Assembly (NCBI RefSeq): GCF_009765875.1
Contig: NZ_LMUP01000004.1
Coordinates: 1,031,080-1,095,079, forward strand
Direction: 5' to 3'
DNA length: 64,000 nucleotides
From: Pedobacter sp. L105
GTDB taxonomy: Bacteria; Bacteroidota; Bacteroidia; Sphingobacteriales; Sphingobacteriaceae
In this document: positions 8,833 through 18,727 of the stretch, one piece after another
Layout: each line of letters starts with the position of its first letter
Position numbering within the stretch: the first letter of the stretch is position 1
Program-made: the position numbers and the translations under genes
Notes under the pieces: model-generated
Told to the model about the DNA's origin: nothing
Seen by the model: the letters and a program-made list of their open reading frames with translations, nothing else
The model's database searches: none

Positions 8833-10746
8833 TTATTTTTTATCGTCTTTTACTTCTTCGAAGTCAACATCAGTTACGTTATCAGTACCTTCTGCAGATT
8901 GAGTATGAGACTGGTCAGCACCACCGTCAGCAGGAGCGCCCTCTTGTCCGCCTTTATACATCTCTTCAGATGCAGCGTTCCATGCAGCTTGTAATTCTTC
9001 CTGAGCAGCATCAATATCAGCAAAATTTCTTGCAGCGTGAGCAGCTTGTAATTTCGCTAAACCAGCTTCAATCGGTGCTTTTTTATCAGCAGAGATCTTT
9101 TCGCCAAATTCTTTTAATTGTTTCTCTGTAGAGAAGATTAAAGCATCAGCGCTGTTGATTTTTTCAGCTTCTTCTTTAGCAATTTTATCAGCATCAGCAT
9201 TTTGCTCTGCTTCTTCTTTCATTCTTTTGATCTCTTCATCAGTTAAACCAGATGAAGCCTCAATACGAATTTTTTGTTCTTTACCGGTAGCTTTATCTTT
9301 AGCACTTACATGCAGGATACCGTTAGCATCAATATCAAATGCTACTTCAACCTGAGGCACACCGCGTGGAGCTGGTGGAATACCGTCTAAGATAAAACGA
9401 CCAATTGTACGGTTCTGAGCAGCCATTGGACGCTCGCCCTGTAAAATATGTATTTCTACTGAAGGCTGATTATCAGCTGCTGTAGAGAAAGTTTCTGCTT
9501 TTTTAGAAGGGATAGTAGTATTAGCTTCGATCAGTTTAGTCATTACACCACCCATAGTCTCAATTCCTAAAGAAAGAGGGGTAACATCTAATAACAATAC
9601 ATCTTTAACTTCACCAGTTAATACACCACCTTGAATTGCAGCACCGATAGCAACAACCTCATCAGGGTTAACACCTTTAGAAGGTTCTTTACCGAAAAAT
9701 GCTTTTACTGCATCCTGAATAGCAGGAATACGTGTAGAACCACCTACTAAAATGATCTCATCGATATCACTTGTTTTTAAACCAGCGTTTTTCAAAGCAG
9801 ATTTACAAGGTTCGATAGTACGTTTGATCAGGTCAGATGCCAGTTGCTCAAATTTAGCACGGCTTAAAGTTCTAACTAAGTGTTTTGGTCCGCTTGCGTC
9901 AGCTGTGATATAAGGTAAGTTAATCTCAGTTGAAGTTGTGCTTGACAATTCAATTTTAGCTTTTTCAGCAGCTTCTTTCAAACGTTGTAAAGCCATTGGA
10001 TCCTGAGCCAGGTCCATGCCATTTTCATTTTTGAATTCAGCAGCTAACCAATCTATGATAATATGGTCAAAGTCATCACCACCTAAGTGAGTATCACCAT
10101 CAGTAGATTTAACCTCAAATACACCATCTCCTAACTCTAATACAGAAACGTCATGCGTACCACCACCACAGTCAAACACAACAATTTTCATGTCTTTATG
10201 TGCTTTATCTAAACCGTAAGCTAAAGCAGCCGCAGTAGGCTCGTTGATAATACGTTTAACTGTTAAACCAGCGATTTCACCAGCTTCTTTAGTTGCCTGA
10301 CGTTGTGCATCGTTGAAATATGCAGGAACAGTAATAACTGCTTCAGTAACTTCCTGACCTAAAAAGTCTTCCGCAGTTTTTTTCATTTTCTGCAGAATCA
10401 TTGCAGAAATTTCCTGTGGAGTGTATTTACGGTCATCAATTTCTACTCTTGGAGTATTATTGTCACCTTTTACAACTTTGTAAGGCACACGGCCAGCTTC
10501 TTTTGATACTTCAGCAAAACTGCTGCCCATGAAGCGTTTAATGGAATAAATTGTTTTTGTTGGGTTAGTGATTGCCTGACGTTTTGCAGAATCACCTACT
10601 TTACGTTCTCCATTTTCTGCAAAAGCAACAATGGATGGCGTTGTACGTTTACCCTCACTGTTGGCTATAACTACAGGTTCGTTACCTTCCATTACGGCTA
10701 CGCAAGAGTTTGTTGTTCCTAAGTCTATACCAATAATTTTTGACAT
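8833..10746 (-). CDS. dnaK: Chaperone DnaK (Hsp70)
   Basis: The 637-residue ATP-dependent chaperone folds and protects cytoplasmic proteins together with DnaJ and GrpE. The ATPase domain starts with [13 protein letters not shown], carries [14 protein letters not shown] and [12 protein letters not shown], and runs to about residue 380. The substrate-binding domain follows, and the C-terminal tail ends in the acidic EEVKDDKK motif. Neither dnaJ nor grpE is adjacent, so dnaK is a single-gene unit here. A perfect inverted repeat about 130 bp upstream is a candidate heat-shock operator; no CIRCE element was found. Confidence 0.98.
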   Translation of the reverse strand: MSKIIGIDLGTTNSCVAVMEGNEPVVIANSEGKRTTPSIVAFAENGERKVGDSAKRQAITNPTKTIYSIKRFMGSSFAEVSKEAGRVPYKVVKGDNNTPRVEIDDRKYTPQEISAMILQKMKKTAEDFLGQEVTEAVITVPAYFNDAQRQATKEAGEIAGLTVKRIINEPTAAALAYGLDKAHKDMKIVVFDCGGGTHDVSVLELGDGVFEVKSTDGDTHLGGDDFDHIIIDWLAAEFKNENGMDLAQDPMALQRLKEAAEKAKIELSSTTSTEINLPYITADASGPKHLVRTLSRAKFEQLASDLIKRTIEPCKSALKNAGLKTSDIDEIILVGGSTRIPAIQDAVKAFFGKEPSKGVNPDEVVAIGAAIQGGVLTGEVKDVLLLDVTPLSLGIETMGGVMTKLIEANTTIPSKKAETFSTAADNQPSVEIHILQGERPMAAQNRTIGRFILDGIPPAPRGVPQVEVAFDIDANGILHVSAKDKATGKEQKIRIEASSGLTDEEIKRMKEEAEQNADADKIAKEEAEKINSADALIFSTEKQLKEFGEKISADKKAPIEAGLAKLQAAHAARNFADIDAAQEELQAAWNAASEEMYKGGQEGAPADGGADQSHTQSAEGTDNVTDVDFEEVKDDKK

Positions 10747-10875
10747 GCTATTTATCTTTGTTTATGTGATGAATTCTATTTTACTAATTCTATTTAACAA
10801 GCAATGTGCCAATTAGCTTTTGGCAGGTAAACAGACAGATCATGATTATGTTTCAGTACAATGTAAATGAAAATC

Positions 10876-10910
10876 ATTTGCAATTCTGACAGGTTGTCAG
10901 AATTGCAAAT
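10876..10910. repeat. Perfect 16-bp inverted repeat upstream of dnaK
   Basis: The arms 10876-10891 and 10895-10910 are exact reverse complements around a 3-base centre, so the core reads CTGACA-ggt-TGTCAG. A further TGTCA half-site sits at 10915-10919. It lies 130 bp upstream of the dnaK start and 20 bp after the methyltransferase stop. No T run follows on either strand, so a protein-binding operator is at least as likely as a terminator. Confidence 0.75.
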
Positions 10911-10930
10911 TCAACTGTCAATAAATTGGC

Positions 10931-12115
10931 TTACAGTGCCAGTAGTTTTTCTAAATAATGATATTCGATTCCAAAAAAAGCCTTTGTTGTCCTGATTTTT
11001 TCCAATAGACCCGCCTGATCTGTTACAGCTTCTTTTGTTTTTACACCAACTACCAAAACGTTCTTGGGTGTATGGGCATCTGAAATGAACTCAAACACTT
11101 TGGTTTTATAGCCAAAATATTCAAGTATCAAAGCCCGGATCCCATCTGTTACCATTTCTGCCTGCCGTTCTAAAAAAATCCCGTACTTAGTCAGGAAGTC
11201 GAGCTCATTCGTTGCCTTCCCTTTTTCTATCTGCCTTCTGATCTGTTTGTGACAGCAGGGAGCAACAACAATTAGCTCAGCTCCTGCTTTAATCCCCTTA
11301 TAAATAGCATCGTCAGTTGCTGTATCACAGGCATGCAGTGCAATTAAAAGATCAATACCCTCTGCATCATAATCCACTATAGAGCCCTGAACAAAATCAA
11401 GTCCGCTAAACTTAGCATCTACAGCAATTTGTTGACACAGGTCTACCAGGTCCTGGCGGTACTCTACACCGGTAACTTTAACCTCTATATTCAATACACT
11501 GACCAGATAATCATACAATGCAAAGGTCAGGTATCCTTTCCCGGAACCCATATCCGCCACCTTCTTAACGCTTCCCTGAGGCAATGTCCTGATCAGCGGA
11601 TCAAGTAATGCTACATATTGATTGATCTGTTTATATTTATCCTGTGCATGCTGATAAACTACACCTTTAGCATCAGTGATCTTAAGCGCATGCAGGTAAG
11701 GCCGCTCTGTTGCAGGAATTAACCGTGCTTTCGCTTTATCGTGGTTCACTGATAAAGGTTCAGACAGTGTAGCTTTATTGGTGTGTAAAGAATTACCTTT
11801 AGTTTGATGCAGTTGCAGTACAAAATCATGTACTGTGGTGAAACAGGTACCAATCATAAACCCGGAAGAAAGATAAGCAGAAACCAGTTCCAGTCCTTCC
11901 TCATAGGTATAATTCTTTACGATATCCCTGGTTTGGTAACGATAAGTGAAAGCGAGACGTTCCCCAACTTTAAGCAGCACTTTCCTTATATAAATATTTT
12001 TCAAGTCCTTTTCGTCCCCCTGGTAATTACTTAAAGAAACTTTGATGAATGTACCATTGTTCAGGCTATCCGAAAATAGTCCCTTGAATGCATCCACATG
12101 TTCATGATTTAACAT
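10931..12115 (-). CDS. SAM-dependent methyltransferase (Methyltransf_32-like)
   Basis: The 394-residue protein has a unique N-terminal domain (about residues 1-170) and a class I methyltransferase core. The SAM-binding motif I is VADMGSGKGYLTFALYD at about residue 187, followed by an acidic strand end (VTGVEYRQDL). HACDTATDDAI and the cysteine-bearing VAPCCHKQIRRQI are typical of the Methyltransf_32 group, whose substrates are mostly unknown. It ends 185 bp before dnaK in the same orientation. The fold is clear; the substrate is not known. Confidence 0.78.
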   Translation of the reverse strand: MLNHEHVDAFKGLFSDSLNNGTFIKVSLSNYQGDEKDLKNIYIRKVLLKVGERLAFTYRYQTRDIVKNYTYEEGLELVSAYLSSGFMIGTCFTTVHDFVLQLHQTKGNSLHTNKATLSEPLSVNHDKAKARLIPATERPYLHALKITDAKGVVYQHAQDKYKQINQYVALLDPLIRTLPQGSVKKVADMGSGKGYLTFALYDYLVSVLNIEVKVTGVEYRQDLVDLCQQIAVDAKFSGLDFVQGSIVDYDAEGIDLLIALHACDTATDDAIYKGIKAGAELIVVAPCCHKQIRRQIEKGKATNELDFLTKYGIFLERQAEMVTDGIRALILEYFGYKTKVFEFISDAHTPKNVLVVGVKTKEAVTDQAGLLEKIRTTKAFFGIEYHYLEKLLAL

Positions 12116-12138
12116 AAAACCAAATTAAGGTTATAAAT

Positions 12139-12173
12139 AAAAAATGCCTTTCCGAATTTCAGAAAGGCATTTA
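12139..12173 (-). terminator. Terminator at the end of the ribosomal alpha operon (after rplQ)
   Basis: On the minus strand the stem AAATGCCTTTC/GAAAGGCATTT with a short loop is followed by six T residues, starting 21 bp after the rplQ stop. It ends the long ribosomal transcript. Confidence 0.9.
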
Positions 12174-12193
12174 TAAATCGGAGAAGAGTTAAA

Positions 12194-12736
12194 TTACTCT
12201 CCTTTATCTTCTTTTGCTTCTTCAGCTGCTGGAGCGTCAGGAGTTGCTTCTTCTGCAGCTGGTGCTTCTTCAGCAACAACTTCAGTTTTAGCAGCAGGTG
12301 CATCAGATTTTTTAGCTTTAGTTCTTCCACGACGAGTCGTTTTCTTTTCTGCAGCTTCAGTATCTACACCGTAAATTTCGTTGTAATCAACCAGTTCAAT
12401 TAATGCCATCTCAGCATTATCACCTAAACGACTGTTTAATTTGATAATTCTGGTATAACCACCCGGACGGTTAGCTACTTTAGCAGCTACATCACGGAAC
12501 AATTCAGTAACTGTATCTTTATCCTGTAAATAGCTAAATACAATACGACGTGAATGTGTAGTATCTAATTTAGATTTAGTGATCAGGGGTTCAACATACA
12601 TACGCAAAGCTTTAGCTTTAGCTAATGTTGTAGAGATCCTTTTGTGTTTGATCAATGATGAGGCCATGTTAGCCAACATCGCTTTACGATGGGAGTCAGT
12701 TCTGCCTAAGTGGTTGTTTTTTTTACCGTGTCTCAT
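12194..12736 (-). CDS. rplQ: 50S ribosomal protein L17
   Basis: L17 sits at the polypeptide exit side of the large subunit. The first about 125 residues (from [20 protein letters not shown]) are a normal L17. Beyond about residue 128 there is an extension of about 50 residues: a basic stretch ([13 protein letters not shown]) and then an Ala/Glu-rich acidic tail ending EEAKEDKGE, giving 180 residues compared with about 120-130 in E. coli. It is the last gene of the alpha group, after rpoA, and a strong terminator follows. Confidence 0.97.
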   Translation of the reverse strand: MRHGKKNNHLGRTDSHRKAMLANMASSLIKHKRISTTLAKAKALRMYVEPLITKSKLDTTHSRRIVFSYLQDKDTVTELFRDVAAKVANRPGGYTRIIKLNSRLGDNAEMALIELVDYNEIYGVDTEAAEKKTTRRGRTKAKKSDAPAAKTEVVAEEAPAAEEATPDAPAAEEAKEDKGE

Positions 12737-12822
12737 TTTTAATTTATTTAGTGCATACCGTCTCTTCTGAATTAAAGAGGGAATTACACACTATTAACAA
12801 TATGTTTGTTGTTATCTTCTGG

Positions 12823-13815
12823 TTACTCTTCGTCCAGTTTGTATTTTGTTAAATTCATACCGAATGATAAGCTTTTAGACTTAACCAGTTCCTGAATCTC
12901 AGTCAGTGATTTCTTACCGAAATTTCTGAACTTCAACATATCAGCAACATCGTAGGAAACAAGATCAGCCAGGGTACGGATATCAGCTGCTTTTAAGCAG
13001 TTTAATGCACGTACTGAAAGATCTAAATCAACTAATTCAGTTTTTAAGATTTTGCGCATATGCAAAATTTCTTCATCAACCTCTTTAGTTTCTTCTTTAG
13101 CCTGCGACTCCAATACTAAGTTCTCATCAGAGAATAGCATGAAATGCTGAATCAAAATTTTGGCCGCTTCTTTCAAAGCTTCTTCAGGATGGATAGAACC
13201 ATCTGTAGAAATATCCAGAATTAATTTTTCATAATCTGTTTTCTGCTCAACACGATAATTTTCAATCGTGTATTTTACATTTTTCATTGGGGTAAAGATC
13301 GAATCGATAGCAATTACACCAACAACAGCATCATTAATTTTATTTTCTTCAGCTGGTACATAACCACGTCCTTTATTGATAGTTAATTCTACCTCTAAAG
13401 TAACTGATTTCTCCATGTTACAAATTACGAAATCCGGATTAAGGACTTCGAAATTGTTAGAGAATTTGGTGATGTCACCTGCAAGGAATTGATCCTGGCC
13501 ATTAACTACAATAAAAACTTTTTCAGATTCACCTGAATCACCAGCTTTTTTGAAACGAACTTGTTTCAAATTCAGGATAATTTCAGTTAAATCTTCTACA
13601 ACACCTTTCATTGTAGAAAACTCATGTGATACACCAGAAAAACGAATACTTGTAATGGCATAACCTTCTAACGAAGAAAGAAGAATCCTTCTCAAGGCAT
13701 TACCAATTGTTACACCGAAACCGGGTTCTAAGGGACGAAATTCAAATATACCATCGAAATCTGTTGATTTCTGCATGATGACCTTATCGGGTTTCTGAAA
13801 TGCTAAAATTGCCAT
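12823..13815 (-). CDS. rpoA: RNA polymerase alpha subunit
   Basis: The 330-residue alpha subunit nucleates polymerase assembly as a dimer and contacts promoter DNA and regulators through its C-terminal domain. The N-terminal dimerisation domain contains the hallmark [20 protein letters not shown] (about residues 28-47). The C-terminal domain near 255-320 has the helix-hairpin-helix stretch [20 protein letters not shown]. It lies between rpsD and rplQ as in most bacteria. A terminator-like hairpin precedes it, so its level may be set separately from the upstream ribosomal genes. Confidence 0.98.
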   Translation of the reverse strand: MAILAFQKPDKVIMQKSTDFDGIFEFRPLEPGFGVTIGNALRRILLSSLEGYAITSIRFSGVSHEFSTMKGVVEDLTEIILNLKQVRFKKAGDSGESEKVFIVVNGQDQFLAGDITKFSNNFEVLNPDFVICNMEKSVTLEVELTINKGRGYVPAEENKINDAVVGVIAIDSIFTPMKNVKYTIENYRVEQKTDYEKLILDISTDGSIHPEEALKEAAKILIQHFMLFSDENLVLESQAKEETKEVDEEILHMRKILKTELVDLDLSVRALNCLKAADIRTLADLVSYDVADMLKFRNFGKKSLTEIQELVKSKSLSFGMNLTKYKLDEE

Positions 13816-13854
13816 TTATAATGTTTTTAGATCGTTATTAATATTATGTAACGC

Positions 13855-13886
13855 AAAAAATTAGCTACCCCGTAAGGCAGCTAATT
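13855..13886 (-). terminator. Internal terminator or attenuator between rpsD and rpoA
   Basis: On the minus strand the stem AATTAGCT/AGCTAATT, extended inward by two more pairs, is followed by six T residues. It starts 11 bp after the rpsD stop and lies inside what is otherwise one co-directional operon, so it should reduce, not abolish, readthrough into rpoA. Confidence 0.65.
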
Positions 13887-13896
13887 AAATATATTA

Positions 13897-14505
13897 TTAC
13901 TTAGAGTATAACTCGATAATCAAGTTTTCTTTGATATTCTCTGGAATCTCATCGCGGTTTGGATAAGTTAAGAACTTACCTGTCAATTCGCTTGCATTCC
14001 AGTCTAACCAATTAAATTTATTGATTACTCTGCCGGCTACTGAGTTAGTGATGCTTTCTAAAGTTTTAGATTTCTCACGTACTGCAATAACATCTCCAGC
14101 TTTTAATTGATATGAAGGGATATTTACTACTTCACCGTTCACTGTTACGTGTTTATGGCTAACTAACTGGCGTGCAGCTGAGCGAGTAGTGGCAATACCT
14201 AATCTGTATACTGTGTTATCTAAACGAGCTTCCAATAATTGAAGCAAGTTATCACCTGTGATACCCTGACGGGAAGATGCTTTAGTAAACAAGTTACGGA
14301 ACTGACGTTCTAATACACCATAAGTATATTTAACTTTCTGTTTTTCCATTAACTGTACTGAATACTCAGATTGTTTACCTCTTCTTTTAGACGCACCGTG
14401 CTGTCCAGGAGGATAATTTTTTCTATCTAATACTTTATCAGGGCCGAAAATTGGCTCTCTGAATTTACGCGCGATTTTGGACTTGGGTCCTGTATATCTT
14501 GCCAT
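13897..14505 (-). CDS. rpsD: 30S ribosomal protein S4
   Basis: S4 is a primary 16S rRNA binder that starts assembly of the 30S body. The 202-residue form begins at [10 protein letters not shown]; an in-frame ATG nine codons earlier would add residues not seen in the family. The S4 RNA-binding domain is at about residues 90-150 ([20 protein letters not shown]). In many bacteria S4 represses its own operon by binding mRNA; whether the hairpin downstream plays a part is unknown. Confidence 0.97.
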   Translation of the reverse strand: MARYTGPKSKIARKFREPIFGPDKVLDRKNYPPGQHGASKRRGKQSEYSVQLMEKQKVKYTYGVLERQFRNLFTKASSRQGITGDNLLQLLEARLDNTVYRLGIATTRSAARQLVSHKHVTVNGEVVNIPSYQLKAGDVIAVREKSKTLESITNSVAGRVINKFNWLDWNASELTGKFLTYPNRDEIPENIKENLIIELYSK

Positions 14506-14570
14506 TGCTTTTTGTTTTAAAGTATCATGCAACCTGAAGCTGCAGACTCTTAGCTTTAAAAATTAATAAA

Positions 14571-14960
14571 TTAAACTCTTCTCTTCTTAGGAGGACGACA
14601 TCCGTTGTGCGGAAGCGGCGTAATATCTTTGATCGAAGTAACTTCGATTCCAGAGATCTGTAGTGTTCTGATAGCAGACTCACGACCTGATCCAGGACCT
14701 TTAACAAAAACTTCTACTTTACGCAGACCTAAGTCAAATGCTACCTTACCGCAATCAGATGCAGCTTGACCTGCAGCGTATGGAGTGTTCTTTTTAGAAC
14801 CCTTGAATCCCATTTTACCTGCTGAAGACCATGAAATAGTTTGACCGTTGTTATTTGTTAGGGTAACAATGATATTATTAAAAGTCGCATTGATATGTGC
14901 CTGACCAACTGGTTCAATAACAACAATACGCTTTTTGGTTACTTTTTTACTCTTAGCCAT
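14571..14960 (-). CDS. rpsK: 30S ribosomal protein S11
   Basis: S11 forms part of the 30S platform near the mRNA exit. The protein has 129 residues with a basic N-terminus ([11 protein letters not shown]), the core [21 protein letters not shown] and the invariant C-terminal [12 protein letters not shown]. It follows rpsM by 21 bp and precedes rpsD, the normal alpha-operon order. Confidence 0.98.
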   Translation of the reverse strand: MAKSKKVTKKRIVVIEPVGQAHINATFNNIIVTLTNNNGQTISWSSAGKMGFKGSKKNTPYAAGQAASDCGKVAFDLGLRKVEVFVKGPGSGRESAIRTLQISGIEVTSIKDITPLPHNGCRPPKKRRV

Positions 14961-14981
14961 AATTATTATTCGTTACTAATT

Positions 14982-15359
14982 TTATTTAGTAGCTTTTTTC
15001 TTGTTAGCAACTGTTTTTCTTTTGCCTTTACGAGTACGAGAATTGTTCTTAGTACGTTGTCCACGTACCGGCAAACCTTTTCTGTGACGTAATCCACGGT
15101 AACAACCGATATCCATTAAACGTTTAATGTTTAACTGAACCTCAGAACGTAAAGCACCTTCTACTTTAACGCCGTCATTAATAATGGTACGGATTGCTGA
15201 TAATTCATCATCAGACCAGTCCTGTACTTTTTTGCTAAAATCGATACCTGCTTCAGTGAGTATGCGCTGAGCAGTTGATCTGCCTACACCAAAGATGTAA
15301 GTTAGTCCAATTTCGCCTCTTTTGTTTCTTGGTAAATCAATACCTGATATCCTTGCCAT
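14982..15359 (-). CDS. rpsM: 30S ribosomal protein S13
   Basis: S13 sits in the 30S head and bridges to the large subunit and P-site tRNA. The 125-residue protein starts [20 protein letters not shown] and has the signature [20 protein letters not shown] followed by a Lys/Arg-rich tail. It is placed between rpmJ and rpsK. Confidence 0.98.
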   Translation of the reverse strand: MARISGIDLPRNKRGEIGLTYIFGVGRSTAQRILTEAGIDFSKKVQDWSDDELSAIRTIINDGVKVEGALRSEVQLNIKRLMDIGCYRGLRHRKGLPVRGQRTKNNSRTRKGKRKTVANKKKATK

Positions 15360-15438
15360 ATTTGTAAAAATGTTTGATTATTTGATGTCAGATTGAGTAA
15401 CCTGTACATTCAATCTAATCATAACTCAATAATTTCTC

Positions 15439-15555
15439 TTAACCCTGACGCTGCTTGTATTTAGGATTCTTCTTGTTGATTACGTAAAGTTTACCCTTAC
15501 GACGAATAATCTTGCAATCAGCGCTGCGTTTTTTAATTGATGACCTAACTTTCAT
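15439..15555 (-). CDS. rpmJ: 50S ribosomal protein L36 (zinc-free form)
   Basis: This is a 38-codon gene. It starts [10 protein letters not shown] and ends with the invariant NPKYKQRQG. The zinc-binding form of L36 has three Cys and one His; here only one Cys (SADCK) is kept, so this is a C-minus form that cannot bind zinc in the usual way. It lies between infA and rpsM, the standard position. Confidence 0.96.
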   Translation of the reverse strand: MKVRSSIKKRSADCKIIRRKGKLYVINKKNPKYKQRQG

Positions 15556-15556
15556 T

Positions 15557-15775
15557 TTATTTATATCTATAAGTAATCCTGCCCTTTGATAAATCGTAAG
15601 GCGACATCTCTAATTTTACTTTATCCCCAGGTAATATCTTAATGTAGTGCATCCTCATTTTACCTGAGATATGAGCGATAATCTCATGTCCATTCTCCAA
15701 CTCTACGCGGAACATGGCATTTGATAATGCTTCTCTTATTACACCGTCTTGTTCAATCGAGGCTTGTTTAGCCAT
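15557..15775 (-). CDS. infA: Translation initiation factor IF-1
   Basis: The 72-residue S1/OB-fold factor binds the A site of the 30S subunit during initiation. The core [36 protein letters not shown] and the ending KGRITYRYK match the family along its whole length. It is followed after one base by rpmJ and preceded by map. Confidence 0.98.
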   Translation of the reverse strand: MAKQASIEQDGVIREALSNAMFRVELENGHEIIAHISGKMRMHYIKILPGDKVKLEMSPYDLSKGRITYRYK

Positions 15776-15846
15776 ATAATATTGATTTTTACTTATTTAG
15801 CTGCTATTAAACAGGGTTGCAAAATTAAATAAAAATATTTAATTAT

Positions 15847-16632
15847 TTACCTTTTTTCTTTTAAAACTTCTTCAATAAAAGAAAAGGTCGATAAAACATC
15901 TGCTTTACCCCTTTTTATCGCAACAGTGTGTTCAAAATGTGCCGACGGCTGGTTGTCCCTACTGGTCACAGTCCATCCATCAGACCAAAACTTTATATTA
16001 GCTGTACCGGCATTAATCATTGGTTCTATGGCAATTACCATCCCATCCTCTAATTTCATTCCGGTGCCGCGTCTTCCGTAGTTGGGAACCTCTGGTTTCT
16101 CATGCAGCTTTACGCCAACACCATGACCAACCAATTCTCTCACTACACCAAAACCATTTGCTTCCGCCAATGACTGTACTGCATAGCCCACATCTCCGAT
16201 ACGGGAACCTACAACAGCTTTATCAATAGCTCGAACTAAACATTCCTGGGTGATATCAACCAGTTTCTGACGTTCAGGACTAATCTCTCCGATAGAAAAG
16301 GTATAGGCTGAGTCGCCAAAAAAGTTGTTCTTTATTACTCCACAATCCACAGAAATTAAATCACCTTCCTGTATCACATAATCACTTGGAAATCCGTGAA
16401 CAACCTGTTCGTTCGGAGATATGCAAAGTGCGTATGGAAATCCATTGTAGTTTAAAAACGCAGGTATTGCACCATTGTCTTTCATGTAAGTCTCCGCGAC
16501 AGTGTTTAACTGCTTTGTGGTCATTCCCGGTCCAATGATCTTAGCCACTTCTGCAAGTGTCTTAGAAACCAGCAGGGAACTCTCCCTGATCAGTTCAATC
16601 TCTTCGGGAGACTTATAGTAGATTTTCGACAT
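15847..16632 (-). CDS. map: Methionine aminopeptidase, type I
   Basis: This enzyme removes the initiator methionine from nascent proteins. The 261-residue protein carries the five metal ligands of the pita-bread fold in order: VDCGV (Asp), FGDSAYTF (Asp), GHGVGVKLHE (His), AIEPMI (Glu) and EHTVAI (Glu). There is no N-terminal extension, so it is type Ia-like. It is between secY and infA. The adk gene found there in many bacteria is absent. Confidence 0.97.
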   Translation of the reverse strand: MSKIYYKSPEEIELIRESSLLVSKTLAEVAKIIGPGMTTKQLNTVAETYMKDNGAIPAFLNYNGFPYALCISPNEQVVHGFPSDYVIQEGDLISVDCGVIKNNFFGDSAYTFSIGEISPERQKLVDITQECLVRAIDKAVVGSRIGDVGYAVQSLAEANGFGVVRELVGHGVGVKLHEKPEVPNYGRRGTGMKLEDGMVIAIEPMINAGTANIKFWSDGWTVTSRDNQPSAHFEHTVAIKRGKADVLSTFSFIEEVLKEKR

Positions 16633-16638
16633 TCAATA

Positions 16639-17982
16639 CTAAATTACTGCACTGCCTTCACTAGTTGCGCTAGCAGCGGGTATTCCTGTACGGCCTGTAA
16701 CTCTTCCTGTTTTCATTAATCCATCATAGTGACGCATTAACAAATAACTTTCAATCTGTTGTAAGGTATCCAATACCACACCTACTAAAATCAGCAGAGA
16801 AGTTCCTCCATAGAAATGGGCGAACTCAGATTTGATACCGAACTTTACTGCCAGTGAAGGAAGAATGGCAACAATCGCTAAGAATACAGAACCTGGAAAG
16901 GTGATCTTAGAGATTACGTCATCAATAAAAGAAGAGGTAGACAATCCTGGTTTAATACCCGGAATGAAACCACCGTTTTTCTTCATATCATCAGACATCT
17001 GTACCGGATTAACTGTAATCGCAGTATAGAAGAATGTAAATGCAATAATTAAAAATGCAAATGTTAAGCTATAGGCCAGTGAAGTAGGATCACTAAACTG
17101 AATCAGCCATGTGTTTTGCAGTGATGGGAAAAACTGTGTAAGTGTTGTTGGAATAAACATCAGCGCCTGAGCGAAAATGATCGGCATAACACCAGCAGCA
17201 TTAACTTTCAACGGGATGTATTGTCTTACTCCTCCAAATTGTCTGTTTCCAACAATACGTTTTGCGTATTGAACAGGAACTTTACGAACACCCTGAACAA
17301 TCAGGATAGTAAACATTACTACAGCAAACAGCGCTACGATTTCCAGAATTAGCGCAATTAAACCGCCTTCTCCTACAAATCTGGAACTGATCTCCTGTTG
17401 TAAAGCTACCGGTAAACGGGCAATGATACCAACCATGATGATCAGTGAAATACCGTTTCCTATACCCTTATCAGTGATTTTTTCTCCAAGCCACATCACA
17501 AACAGCGTACCTGCACATAAAACAAATGTTGACAGAACAAAGAATAATGTATGGTCTATCAAAATTGCCTCTACGGGAACCTGCGTCTTTACGTAACCAA
17601 CAGCCTGAACTGCTGTAATTGCTACAGTTAGATACCTGGTGATCTGATTCAATTTATTTCTTCCGCTTTCTCCTTCTTTTTGCATTTTCTGGAAAGAGGG
17701 AACAGCGATACCCAATAACTGTACTACAATTGACGCAGAAATATAAGGCATAACCCCTAGGGCCAGGATAGATACACGGGAAAATGATCCCCCTGCAAAC
17801 ATATCCAGCAAACCTAAGATTCCAGATTTCTGATTATCGCCCAAGGCAGTTGCATCAACGCCTGGTAGAACAACGTGAGAAACGAACCTATAGACCAAAA
17901 GAATTACGAGCGTAAAAACTATACGCTCTTTTAATTCTTGAATTTTCCAAATATTACTTAAAGTAGTAAACAGCTTCTTCAT
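16639..17982 (-). CDS. secY: Protein translocase subunit SecY
   Basis: SecY is the channel of the Sec translocon in the inner membrane. The 447-residue sequence has about ten hydrophobic segments. Family signatures include GGSFSRVSILALGVMPYISA (about residue 64), the cytoplasmic loop QGVRKVPVQYAKR before TM6-7, and MKKNGGFIPGIKPG at about 330. It is embedded in the spc operon after rplO, only 3 bp from it, so exported-protein capacity is tied to ribosome synthesis. Confidence 0.98.
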   Translation of the reverse strand: MKKLFTTLSNIWKIQELKERIVFTLVILLVYRFVSHVVLPGVDATALGDNQKSGILGLLDMFAGGSFSRVSILALGVMPYISASIVVQLLGIAVPSFQKMQKEGESGRNKLNQITRYLTVAITAVQAVGYVKTQVPVEAILIDHTLFFVLSTFVLCAGTLFVMWLGEKITDKGIGNGISLIIMVGIIARLPVALQQEISSRFVGEGGLIALILEIVALFAVVMFTILIVQGVRKVPVQYAKRIVGNRQFGGVRQYIPLKVNAAGVMPIIFAQALMFIPTTLTQFFPSLQNTWLIQFSDPTSLAYSLTFAFLIIAFTFFYTAITVNPVQMSDDMKKNGGFIPGIKPGLSTSSFIDDVISKITFPGSVFLAIVAILPSLAVKFGIKSEFAHFYGGTSLLILVGVVLDTLQQIESYLLMRHYDGLMKTGRVTGRTGIPAASATSEGSAVI

Positions 17983-17985
17983 TAA

Positions 17986-18432
17986 TTACAATTTTTCTAT
18001 TGAGCCTCCAACAGCTTCAATTGCTTTTTGTGCAGTTGCAGAGAAAGCATGAGCTTTAACTTCAACTTTAGATTTTACCTCACCACGACCTAATATTTTA
18101 ACCAGGTCATTTTTATGTGCTAAACCGTGCTCTTGCAAAGTAGCAAAATCAATAGTAGTCAGGCTAAAACGCTCAGCTAAACCTTGTAAAACGTCTAAGT
18201 TAACGCCTACATATTCAACACGGTTAATTGGTTTGAAACCTACCTTAGGTACACGACGTTGTAAAGGCATTTGACCACCTTCAAAACCGATCTTGTTTTT
18301 GTGACCTGAACGGGATCCGGCACCTTTATGACCACGAGTGGAAGTACCACCACGACCAGAACCAGTACCACGACCAATCCTTTTACTATTTTTAGTACTA
18401 CCTACTGCAGGTTTTAAATTACTTAAGTTCAT
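17986..18432 (-). CDS. rplO: 50S ribosomal protein L15
   Basis: L15 is a late-assembling large-subunit protein. It has 148 residues with the Gly/Arg-rich N-terminal tail that threads into 23S rRNA ([20 protein letters not shown]), [14 protein letters not shown], and a globular C-terminal domain ending VGGSIEKL. It sits between rpmD and secY. Confidence 0.98.
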   Translation of the reverse strand: MNLSNLKPAVGSTKNSKRIGRGTGSGRGGTSTRGHKGAGSRSGHKNKIGFEGGQMPLQRRVPKVGFKPINRVEYVGVNLDVLQGLAERFSLTTIDFATLQEHGLAHKNDLVKILGRGEVKSKVEVKAHAFSATAQKAIEAVGGSIEKL

Positions 18433-18493
18433 TTTTGAAACTTATTGTGTTGCCCTTCGCTTTCACTAATCAGGGACAACGGTGAAACATATA

Positions 18494-18538
18494 CAAGGGT
18501 TACAAATGTAATCATATAAACTACTTTTGCAACCCTTG
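18494..18538 (-). repeat. Long hairpin between rpmD and rplO
   Basis: Arms 18494-18506 and 18526-18538 pair over 13 bp with a single mismatch (CAAGGGTT...AACCCTTG) around a 19-base AT-rich loop. It occupies most of the 111-bp spacer between rpmD and rplO, which is long for this operon. There is no T run on the minus strand, so a processing or regulatory RNA structure is more likely than termination. Confidence 0.6.
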
Positions 18539-18543
18539 CGAAA

Positions 18544-18723
18544 TTATATACTTTCTATGGCAACTAAGTGATTAACTTTTCTTACCATTCCAATGATAGC
18601 AGCATTAGCCTCAACTTCTACAGACTTGTTCATTTTGGTTAAACCTAATGCCTGCATAGTTCTTTTTTGACGCTCGCTTCTGTCAATGATACTTTTTATC
18701 TGGGTTATTTTGATCTTAGCCAT
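18544..18723 (-). CDS. rpmD: 50S ribosomal protein L30
   Basis: This 59-residue gene sits just after rpsE. The translation starts MAKIKITQIKSIIDRSERQK, contains TMQALGLTKMNKSVEVE and ends VNHLVAIESI, which is the L30 fold pattern over its full length. Its position between rpsE and rplO is canonical. Confidence 0.97.
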   Translation of the reverse strand: MAKIKITQIKSIIDRSERQKRTMQALGLTKMNKSVEVEANAAIIGMVRKVNHLVAIESI

Positions 18724-18727
18724 GTTC

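Noticed and set aside
9155..9355. Plus-strand frame antisense to dnaK
   Set aside because: Low-complexity Ser/Ala/Ile shadow of the dnaK coding pattern with no independent support.
10753..10760. TATCTTTG box on the plus strand just upstream of dnaK
   Set aside because: It points away from dnaK and toward a short frame antisense to nothing functional; likely chance.
10797..10814. Sigma-54-like sequence (TTGGCAC...TTGT) upstream of dnaK on the minus strand
   Set aside because: The -12 GC is GT, and no enhancer-binding protein is encoded nearby; one mismatch in a critical base is not enough.
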